DNA of 9,815 bases from DASVXQ01 sp046727955 (GTDB lineage: Bacteria > Actinomycetota > CALGFH01): assembly GCA_046727955.1 (NCBI GenBank), contig JBKPDO010000425.1:1-9815 (forward strand), in the 5' to 3' direction. The notes below the pieces were generated by a model. The model was not told the origin of the DNA. It was given only the letters and a program-made list of their open reading frames with translations, and did no database searches. The number at the start of each line of letters is the position of its first letter. Position 1 is the first letter of the stretch. Position numbers and translations under genes: made by a program. Below, piece after piece: positions 4,990 to 9,815 of the stretch.

Positions 4990-5045
4990 GTTCGCTACCC
5001 CTTGCTCACCCTTTGGTCGGACTAGGTGAGCAAGGGGTAGCGAAC
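4990..5045. terminator. 21-bp perfect inverted repeat beyond the recombinase gene
   Basis: The arms 4990-5010 and 5025-5045 are perfectly complementary over 21 bp (left arm starts GTTCGCTACCCC, right arm ends GGGGTAGCGAAC) around a 14-nt loop. It lies 60-115 bp past the stop of the 694-residue recombinase on the minus strand and about 290 bp past the rightward pair, so a bidirectional terminator is the simplest reading. No T-run follows either arm. A recombination site for the nearby recombinase is an alternative. Confidence 0.6.
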
Positions 5046-5092
5046 TTGGCTCAGGTAGCCGAACCTGCGCCGGGTCGTGGTGGCGCAGTTGT

Positions 5093-5116
5093 CAGGTGAG
5101 GAGTCTCACCAGCCGC
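5093..5116. repeat. 24-bp repeat, copy A, over the recombinase stop codon
   Basis: This segment contains GGTGAG-GAGT-CTCACC, itself an inverted repeat, then AGCCGC, and spans the TGA of the 694-residue recombinase. Copy B at 5160-5183 matches 22 of 24 bases in the same orientation, 67 bp away and inside the coding sequence. Confidence 0.8.
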
Positions 5117-7190
5117 GCCGGGCAGGGTGCCGCTTGCCATCGGTACCGAGGCGGTGCTCCAGGTGAGGGATCTCACCAGCCGCTTCCAGCTCTGCCCGGA
5201 CATCGGCGACGGTGTCGTGAGCAGCGCGGAGTCGCTTGACGATCCGGGTATCCGACTGCTCCGGCGAGCGCCGCAGCTCGCAGGCAACCTCTTCCCGCTT
5301 GCGCTCGGCCGGAAGCCGCCTCACGGGGTGCTTGCCGAGCGGGTCGCCTGTCCGGCTCCAGCGCCCGTAGTGCATCCGGCACCAGTCTTGCCGGCCATAG
5401 CGCAGCCGGTCGCAGCCATCGACCGAGCAGGGCGCTGGTGCCCGCAGGGTCCGCTGCATCCCCAGTGGGTCGCCGGTCCGCCGCCAGCGGCGGTAGTGGG
5501 TCTTGCACCAGTCCTTGCGGCCATGGCGCGGCTCGCTACAGTCGTCGACCGAGCAGGAGGGGCGCGGCTCGGGTGGCAGCGCGCCTGGCGAGGGGCCGAA
5601 GATGATCTCCAGCTCTCCGTCTGGCTTGCGCCAGTGCCGCTCGACCGTCAACGGGTCGAGGAATCTGGCACGGCGCTTGCCCCGATGCATGACGGTCCGC
5701 TCCCAGCCGGCCGCTTCCAGCAGTTCCCGCTGCTGCTCCGGTGTGCGAGTCGGCCACCAGGCACGCAGCGCCGGGCCGAGCTTGATTGCCTCCTCCACCA
5801 CGTTGTCGTCGTGGATCTGCTCGTTCTGCGCGCGGATCTGGTGGTCGATGTCCCGCATGGTCGCCGTGAGCTTGGCCATCGCCCGCGTCTTGCCATCGGC
5901 CTGGGCCTGCTTCTCGAGGTCGGACTTGTACTCGGGATCTGCCTCCAGCTCGGCCAGCTCGTCGGCGAGCTGGTCGTAACGGGCCTTGGCGCGCTGCCGG
6001 TCGGCCGGCAGATCGCGGTGCCGGCCGTCCGTGCTGGCGAGCGCCAGCGCCCGCTCGACCTGGCGGCACTGGAGCCGGTATATGAGGTCATCGACCAGGA
6101 GCGCGTCGACCGGGGCGGTCCGGCGGTGGATCTTGTGACAGTCCGGGTTGACGCAGTTGTAATGTGCCTTGCCGGCGGCCCTGTCAGCCTGGCCGACGTG
6201 GCCCTTCAATCGCCACCCGCAGTCACCGCAGTCGATGCGCCCGGTCTGGAGGTGGGCGCGGGTACTACCACGGTGGTACTTGCCACGCTCCGGGTCATCC
6301 AGGATCGTTTCGATCTCCGCGTAGAGTTCGCTGCCGAAGATCAGCTCGTTGTAGGGCGCTCTGAAGACCAGATTGAACGTGCTGTGGCACCAGGGGTGCC
6401 CGTAGGGGCTGAGGATGCCACGCGCGTTCCAGTCCTTGATGATGCGCCCTGCGCGCCCTCGCGTCGGTCGCTCATCGTCGTCCAGGCGGTCGGGGTCCAC
6501 GAATTGCTCGCCGGAGGCAAGAAGTTCATCCGCTTCGGCCTCGAAGGTCACCTCGACCTGAACCGGAGGCCCGCCCTCGGGCGGCTTGCGCCTGACCGTC
6601 CATGTCAGTTGGCCGTCGGCCCACAGCGGGGTGAGGCCGTCGGGCGCCCAGCCGAACCGCCGTCGAGTGGGCGGCCGGACGCCTGCACGCTTGAGCGCCT
6701 CACGATACTGCTTGAGCCCGGCGGAGATCCGGTTGCTGTACTCCTTGGCCACACCGAGCATCCAGAAGTACATCTGCTCGAACATCGGATGCTCGGAATC
6801 GAGCCCGTCATTGACGAACACAAGGCGGGTGTCGGTGTGCTGGCATGCCCGCCACAGCCGCGCGCCATTTGTATATCCGCGGTTGGACCGGTCGACCTTC
6901 CACAACACCAGGCAGTCGAGCCGGCCAGCCTCTATATCCCTGATCTGCCGCTCGAACTCGGGCCGCTTCCTGCGCGGCTCGCCGTTCACCTCCCAAGCGC
7001 TATAGCCGTCCTCTTCGTATTCGACCAGCAGGACGGGACCGTCGTAGTTGCGCTTCACCCACTCGAGGATGTCGTGCTTCTGGCGCTCCGGGCTGGCCTC
7101 AACGCCATACTGCTCAAAGGCGCCGACGCTCTTCTTGCTGCGACGAACCGCGATCCCGATCTTCAAGGGATGGCTGGCAGGGGCGCTCAT
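5106..7190 (-). CDS. Large serine recombinase with two Zn knuckles and an HTH-like tail
   Basis: This 694-residue site-specific recombinase has a serine-recombinase catalytic domain at about 10-160: IGIAVRRSKKS with Ser18 as expected nucleophile and Arg16, SPERQ (33-37), RPEFERQ (76-82) and KVDRSNR (98-104). A recombinase domain follows at about 165-300 (RRRFGWAPDG, YNELIFGSELYAEIETILDD), then a zinc ribbon (Cys321, Cys324, Cys346, Cys351) and a coiled coil at about 398-460. The tail is unusual. Two copies of a C-x4-C-x10-C-x2-H knuckle (Cys546/551/562/His565 and Cys588/593/604/His607), each ending RTGDPLG, are followed by RRSPEQSDTRIVKRLR and VADVRAELEAAGEIPHLEHR (661-680), resembling an HTH module seen in actinobacterial ParB/StrR-like regulators. 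Its ATG overlaps the upstream stop (ATGA), with GAGG 9 nt before. It probably integrates or excises an element. Confidence 0.92.
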   Translation of the reverse strand: MSAPASHPLKIGIAVRRSKKSVGAFEQYGVEASPERQKHDILEWVKRNYDGPVLLVEYEEDGYSAWEVNGEPRRKRPEFERQIRDIEAGRLDCLVLWKVDRSNRGYTNGARLWRACQHTDTRLVFVNDGLDSEHPMFEQMYFWMLGVAKEYSNRISAGLKQYREALKRAGVRPPTRRRFGWAPDGLTPLWADGQLTWTVRRKPPEGGPPVQVEVTFEAEADELLASGEQFVDPDRLDDDERPTRGRAGRIIKDWNARGILSPYGHPWCHSTFNLVFRAPYNELIFGSELYAEIETILDDPERGKYHRGSTRAHLQTGRIDCGDCGWRLKGHVGQADRAAGKAHYNCVNPDCHKIHRRTAPVDALLVDDLIYRLQCRQVERALALASTDGRHRDLPADRQRAKARYDQLADELAELEADPEYKSDLEKQAQADGKTRAMAKLTATMRDIDHQIRAQNEQIHDDNVVEEAIKLGPALRAWWPTRTPEQQRELLEAAGWERTVMHRGKRRARFLDPLTVERHWRKPDGELEIIFGPSPGALPPEPRPSCSVDDCSEPRHGRKDWCKTHYRRWRRTGDPLGMQRTLRAPAPCSVDGCDRLRYGRQDWCRMHYGRWSRTGDPLGKHPVRRLPAERKREEVACELRRSPEQSDTRIVKRLRAAHDTVADVRAELEAAGEIPHLEHRLGTDGKRHPARRGW
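5160..5183. repeat. 24-bp repeat, copy B, inside the recombinase gene
   Basis: Same orientation as copy A (5093-5116), with GGTGAG-GGAT-CTCACC as an inverted repeat followed by AGCCGC. It encodes part of the ending AAGEIPHLE of the recombinase. The copies differ at two bases in the centre. Confidence 0.8.
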
Positions 7191-7363
7191 GATGCGGTCC
7201 TCTTGCGGGTGGCCCTGGCCTTCTGGTCGTCGGTGTCCTGCTCGAGCACGTCGGCAGCCAGCTCGGCGAGCAGGCCGGGGTCCTCAAGGTGCTCGCTGAG
7301 GCCCTGCGCCTTGCGAGTCCGGCGGACCCACTCGCGCACTCGCTCCCGGTCCTGGGGGGTCAT
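7187..7363 (-). CDS. Small charged protein coupled to the recombinase gene
   Basis: This 58-residue protein is highly charged and mostly helical: TPQDRERVREWVRRTRKAQG (2-21), then PGLLAELAADVLEQD (29-43), then a basic tail KARATRKRTAS. It has no cysteines and no recognised domain. It is held by overlaps on both sides: its ATG overlaps the stop of the XRE gene and its TGA overlaps the ATG of the large serine recombinase, both as ATGA. That position makes a role with the recombinase or its control plausible (an accessory or directionality factor, for example), but no motif proves it. The double overlap is the main support for it being a real gene. Confidence 0.75.
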   Translation of the reverse strand: MTPQDRERVREWVRRTRKAQGLSEHLEDPGLLAELAADVLEQDTDDQKARATRKRTAS

Positions 7364-7611
7364 GCGGCACCACCCTGCTCGTCGCCCGGGTACTGCGACT
7401 GGCCGGACTGGAAGTCCGCCCGGAACAGCTCCTCCTCGGCCATGCCGAGGATACGAGCGGCCTCCTGGCGGAAGCGCGGCGATGGCGGCAGCCAGCCGTT
7501 GACGATGCGGCCAACGTAGGTGCGGGTGTAGCCGGTGGCGCGGGCCAGGCCGGCGACGGTTCTCCGCTGGCGGGCTAGCTCCGCCTTGATCGGCTGGGGC
7601 GTGGGGAACAT
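7360..7611 (-). CDS. XRE-family (Cro/C1-type) transcription regulator
   Basis: This 83-residue protein has one Cro/C1 helix-turn-helix at about 8-58: IKAELARQRRTVAGLARATGYTRTYVGRIVNGWLPPSPRFRQEAARILGM. The sequence AGLARATGYTRTYVGRIVNG carries the two helices of the motif. The C-terminal 25 residues are acidic and probably disordered. The ATG at 7611 has GGAGGGG 7 nt upstream; the longer open frame before it is low in protein character. It is the first gene of a three-gene leftward operon with the 58-residue gene and the large serine recombinase, all joined by ATGA overlaps. Its ribosome binding site lies in a hairpin arm, and two related palindromes upstream could be its operators. It probably represses its own operon and the divergent gene, so it would control recombinase supply. 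Confidence 0.88.
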   Translation of the reverse strand: MFPTPQPIKAELARQRRTVAGLARATGYTRTYVGRIVNGWLPPSPRFRQEAARILGMAEEELFRADFQSGQSQYPGDEQGGAA

Positions 7612-7614
7612 AGG

Positions 7615-7661
7615 GAAACCCCTCCCGGCTCGACCGCACGGTCGAGCAACGGAGGGGTTTC
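7615..7661 (-). promoter_or_regulatory. Hairpin covering the ribosome binding site of the XRE-recombinase operon
   Basis: An 11-bp stem, 7615-7625 (GAAACCCCTCC) with 7651-7661, encloses a 7-bp stem, CTCGACC (7629-7635) with GGTCGAG (7640-7646). In the leftward mRNA the GGAGGGG ribosome binding site of the XRE gene is one arm of the outer stem, so folding should hide it. Reading it as a plain terminator is less likely, because it sits directly before the first start codon of the operon. Confidence 0.65.
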
Positions 7662-7691
7662 GGGATTGCCCCTGGTTTCCCGCCCTCGGGC

Positions 7692-7703
7692 GGCCAGGTG
7701 GCC
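7692..7703. promoter_or_regulatory. Operator-like palindrome 1
   Basis: GGCCAGGTGGCC is GGCCA-GG-TGGCC, a dyad with a 2-bp centre. Its complement contains CCACCTGG, the same core as the palindrome 45 bp to the right. It lies about 80 bp upstream of the XRE start. Assignment to the XRE protein is inference. Confidence 0.45.
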
Positions 7704-7736
7704 GCGCCGGAGCAAGTTGTCCCAAGAAGCGTACCG

Positions 7737-7752
7737 TACCACCTGGTAAACT
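7737..7752. promoter_or_regulatory. Operator-like palindrome 2 over a leaderless -10 box
   Basis: TACCACCTGGTA (7737-7748) is a dyad with a 2-bp centre and shares the CCACCTGG core with 7692-7703. It overlaps TAAACT (7747-7752), a -10 box 6 nt before the ATG at 7759, the spacing expected when transcription begins at the start codon. A repressor here would block the rightward gene. Confidence 0.55.
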
Positions 7753-7758
7753 GCCATC

Positions 7759-8319
7759 ATGCAGGCCAAGCCGCGGGTCGTGCTCCGCTGCCGGTGCGGG
7801 CGGGTGCTCGACGAGTTCAGGGTCCAGGGCGACCCGACCGGCGACCCCTATGGGTTCGTCTTGGGCGGCCGTACCGCCCCGGACTGGCGCGGCGGCCGGT
7901 ACGTCAGCTCAACGCCAGGCGTCCCTGACCTGAAGCTCGACGCCCAGACCGGGAGCCGCACGCACGTCTACAAGGGCTACGTGTCGGGCCAGGACCCGGA
8001 GGACGACCCGGAGGACCCCGACGGCGTCCGCTACCGCTGCCATGCCGACAAGTGCGGCGACGTGTACGGCCTGCTGCTGACCGACCTGGCCGCCGCATGC
8101 CAGGCCGCCGCCCAGGCCGGCCGCCCCAGCGTCGATGCCGCCGCCCTGGTCGAGGCCCGGCGGCAGCAGCGCCGGGCGCACCATGAGGCGGAGATGGCGG
8201 GAATCCGGGCCGCGAGAGAGGTTGCCGAGGCCATGCCGCCGGGCCGGGCGCGCATCGACGCCATGCTGGCGGCGTGGGACGCCGCTAAGGCGGCCGGGCA
8301 GCGGACGGTCAGGCTCTAG
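7759..8319 (+). CDS. Cys-containing protein of unknown function
   Basis: This is a 186-residue protein. Near the N-terminus CRCG (Cys11, Cys13), and at YRCHADKCGDVYG (Cys94, His95, Cys99), there are residues that could form one zinc site; the region between holds GGRTAPDWRGGRYVS and an acidic linker DPEDDPEDPDG (79-89). The C-terminal half (about 103-186) is predicted helical and rich in Ala, Arg and Gln. No ribosome binding site is visible, but a TAAACT box 6 nt before the ATG suggests a leaderless mRNA. The family is not recognised. It ends convergently with the downstream recombinase, the two stops sharing CTAG. As it is divergent from the XRE operon and has an operator-like dyad in its promoter, it may be regulated with that operon. 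Confidence 0.7.
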   Translation: MQAKPRVVLRCRCGRVLDEFRVQGDPTGDPYGFVLGGRTAPDWRGGRYVSSTPGVPDLKLDAQTGSRTHVYKGYVSGQDPEDDPEDPDGVRYRCHADKCGDVYGLLLTDLAAACQAAAQAGRPSVDAAALVEARRQQRRAHHEAEMAGIRAAREVAEAMPPGRARIDAMLAAWDAAKAAGQRTVRL

Positions 8320-9620
8320 AACCGCCAGCGAGGATCGAGCCGGTCCCCGTCGAATTCTTGCTGATAGCCCTTCCGCGCCGGCTTCACGCGGATAGCCTCG
8401 ACTACGGCCCGGAGGTAGTACCGCTTCCGCTCGATCGTCCAGCCGTCCCAAGCCTTGCGCAGCTCGGCTTCCGACGCCGGCAGGTCTGACAGCTCTTGCA
8501 GCTCCGGGCGTCGCATGAGCTGCTCGGTGGCACGGTCTACCAGGCGCTGCAGCTCTCGGTACCGCAGCTCGTGGTCCTTCACGCCAAAGCGCGTACCCAG
8601 TACCGCTTCCAGCTCGTCCATCTCGACACGCCAGGCGTCAACCGCCTGCGGCGTCGCATCGTCGGCGAGCAGTGCCGCCCTGCGCTCATTGAGCGTCTCC
8701 CGGAACCGCGGCCCAGCCGCGAACACGACGAAACTCTCGCTCACCCACGCGTCGGCGCCGGCCGTGGCGATGGCGACCGCGCCGCACCCTACGAACCGCC
8801 CACCACCGCCAACTCGCCGACAGCGGTACACGGGCCGCTCGGGGTCCGAGCCGGTGCGATACATGGCCGACCCACACTTCGCGCAGTACAGGATCCCAGA
8901 GAGCAGATAGGTGGGCGGTGGGCCGAGCCGCTGCCGGTCGGGACGGCGGAACAGCGCTTGCAACCGCTGGAAGATGTCCTCGCCAACGATGGGGATCACG
9001 CGTTCGTTGCTGAGCGCGCGTCTGATCGTGGTCTCGGTCCATCGGCCCGAGCCGCTCCTGGTGGGCACGCCATCCTCGTTCCAGATGTCGGCAAGGCGGG
9101 CGAGCTTGCCGCCGTCCAGCACGTGCTTGGCAGCCTCACGGAGCCGCTGAGCCTCGTGGGGGACCTCGGTCTTGCGGTCCGGCTCGAGCCCGTACATGCG
9201 GTGCCCACCGGGATGCTTGCCCTCCAGGGCGCGCTGCTCCTTGCCGGCCAAGCTGCGTTCGCGGATGAGCGAGCGCTCGAACTCCGCAAAGGCGGCGAGC
9301 AAAACGAAGAACAATCTTCCCTGTGGGCTGGACGTGTCGATGGCTTCGGTGAGGCTTCGGAATCCGACGCCACGCGTTCGCAGGTCGTTGATGATGGCGT
9401 CGAGTTCGGACAGCGACCTCCCGAGTCTGTCCAGTTTCCAAACCGAAAGCCGGTCGCCGCGCTTGAGTGTCCGCAACACCTCGTCTCGGACCGGCAGCTG
9501 CTTGGCGACACCCGATTTCTGCTCTCGATAGATCGCCCCGCAGGACGCCTTCTCCAGCGCCGCGATCTGGAGGCGGAGATCCTGGTCCGCGGTACTCGTC
9601 CTGGCATAGCCTACATCCAT
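8316..9620 (-). CDS. Serine recombinase (integrase), 434 residues
   Basis: The catalytic domain (1-135) resembles resolvase/invertase enzymes. It has VGYARTSTADQDLRLQIAAL with Arg7 and the expected nucleophile Ser9, VWKLDRLGRSL (60-70), and TSSPQGRLFFVLLAAFAEFE (96-115) before the long E helix. A recombinase domain follows (about 140-235, LARLADIWNEDGVPTRSGSGRW and a YLLSGILYC boundary), then a zinc ribbon with Cys246, Cys249, Cys267 and Cys279, and a C-terminal helical region with LDELEAVL-like coiled coil at about 330-400. At 434 residues it is short for a large serine integrase but complete by domains. The ATG at 9620 has AGGGAG 7 nt upstream. The start is about 50 bp from a host gene lacking its 5' end, so this is the best candidate for the enzyme that inserted the element. 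It differs from the other recombinase and lacks its tail. Confidence 0.92.
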   Translation of the reverse strand: MDVGYARTSTADQDLRLQIAALEKASCGAIYREQKSGVAKQLPVRDEVLRTLKRGDRLSVWKLDRLGRSLSELDAIINDLRTRGVGFRSLTEAIDTSSPQGRLFFVLLAAFAEFERSLIRERSLAGKEQRALEGKHPGGHRMYGLEPDRKTEVPHEAQRLREAAKHVLDGGKLARLADIWNEDGVPTRSGSGRWTETTIRRALSNERVIPIVGEDIFQRLQALFRRPDRQRLGPPPTYLLSGILYCAKCGSAMYRTGSDPERPVYRCRRVGGGGRFVGCGAVAIATAGADAWVSESFVVFAAGPRFRETLNERRAALLADDATPQAVDAWRVEMDELEAVLGTRFGVKDHELRYRELQRLVDRATEQLMRRPELQELSDLPASEAELRKAWDGWTIERKRYYLRAVVEAIRVKPARKGYQQEFDGDRLDPRWRF

Positions 9621-9695
9621 CGGTGCTCTCCCTGGTCGGCGCGTTCCCGCCCAAGGGTACCGTAAAGCTCCGCGCTCGTCTATGCGTACGAGCGC
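9621..9695. other. Probable element/host junction (attachment site region)
   Basis: The stretch runs from the recombinase start into the disrupted host gene. A perfect 8-bp inverted repeat, GCGCTCGT (9672-9679) and ACGAGCGC (9688-9695), with an 8-bp centre CTATGCGT sits at the beginning of the host-like frame. Serine-integrase sites are dyads of this general form. GTACCGTA (9657-9664) also occurs at 7731-7738. The exact crossover cannot be set without the left end or an empty site. Confidence 0.45.
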
Positions 9696-9815
9696 ATCGG
9701 CATCGATCGTGACTGGCTGTTCGCGCTCCTGGGCCTCTCGATAGTCGGCAGCGTGGTCAATCTGCCCCTGGCGCGGCTCCGGGGCGAGGTGATCGTGGGC
9801 CCACGAATAGTGCGC
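9666..9815 (+). pseudogene. 5'-truncated host membrane protein, DUF1614-like (runs off the window)
   Basis: Fifty codons are open to the window end: ALVYAYERIGIDRDWLFALL (residues 3-22 of this fragment), then GLSIVGSVVNLPLARLRGEV (23-42) and IVGPRIVR. The 'YERIG ... GS.vNlPlarL+GEv.v.pr' pattern matches, from memory, the DUF1614 membrane-protein family, with a hydrophobic helix at about 18-32. A TAA at 9663-9665 closes the frame just upstream, and no ATG, GTG or TTG start precedes the conserved part. The gene has therefore lost its 5' end, most simply because the element inserted there. The missing N-terminal part should lie beyond the left end of the element. The family name is a recognition from pattern, not a search. 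Confidence 0.65.

Noticed and set aside
4781..5029. 82-residue frame on the plus strand after the HicA-like pair
   Set aside because: Composition is shadow-like, its end runs into the 21-bp inverted repeat, and the start lacks support.
5127..7502. Very long open frame on the plus strand opposite the 694-residue recombinase
   Set aside because: It is the antisense of a clear recombinase gene. Its composition (Leu/Val/Pro/Ala/Arg-rich, no motifs) is that of a GC-rich shadow, and it spans three real leftward genes.
8496..9665. Long open frame on the plus strand opposite the 434-residue recombinase
   Set aside because: Antisense shadow with no domain pattern or ribosome binding site. The minus-strand recombinase explains the sequence fully.

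Overview
The window is GC-rich (roughly two thirds G+C by eye). It reads as an accessory mobile element in an actinobacterium or another high-GC bacterium with similar signals. Supporting signs are large serine recombinases of the actinobacterial type, a gene that looks leaderless (a -10 box 6 nt before its ATG), many 4-nt ATGA gene overlaps, and small Cys-rich proteins typical of actinobacterial phages and integrative elements. The last 150 bases read as part of a host DUF1614-like membrane-protein gene with no start codon. The element therefore probably sits inside that gene, and its right end lies near 9640-9690. The left end is not visible.

Layout. (1) 32-1055: an AlpA/excisionase-like HTH gene (-) faces a rightward set (+) of a 32-residue membrane peptide, a small Zn-binding protein and a helical protein. 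A strong hairpin at 1128-1185 closes the set. (2) 1186-1580: no credible gene, but serial hairpins. (3) 1581-3481 (-): winged-helix protein, HK97-fold major capsid protein, then a 74-residue protein. The capsid frame begins with a C2H2-like Zn knuckle and has a second good start 48 codons later. (4) 3482-3792: noncoding, with six copies of a 14-bp tandem repeat. (5) 3793-4699: a Cys-rich Zn protein (-) diverges from a translationally coupled HicA-like gene pair (+), whose promoter contains a perfect inverted repeat. (6) 4700-5105: gene-free, with a 21-bp perfect inverted repeat. (7) 5106-7611 (-): an XRE regulator, a 58-residue protein and a 694-residue large serine recombinase, all coupled by ATGA overlaps and preceded by a hairpin that covers the first ribosome binding site. 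(8) 7759-8319 (+): a Cys-containing protein of unknown role that ends convergently with (9) 8316-9620 (-): a second serine recombinase of 434 residues, whose start lies about 50 bp from the disrupted host gene.

Taken together, the window holds recombination and excision genes (two serine recombinases, an AlpA-like factor), control genes (XRE, winged helix), a possible toxin-antitoxin-like stability pair, and a single morphogenesis gene, the capsid. No portal, terminase, protease or tail gene is present. It looks like a phage satellite, a capsid-carrying integrative element, or a strongly reduced prophage. The most unusual points are the 694-residue recombinase with a tail of two Zn knuckles plus an HTH module, the orphan capsid with alternative starts, the 14-bp repeat array, and the dense set of palindromes around the recombinase control region.
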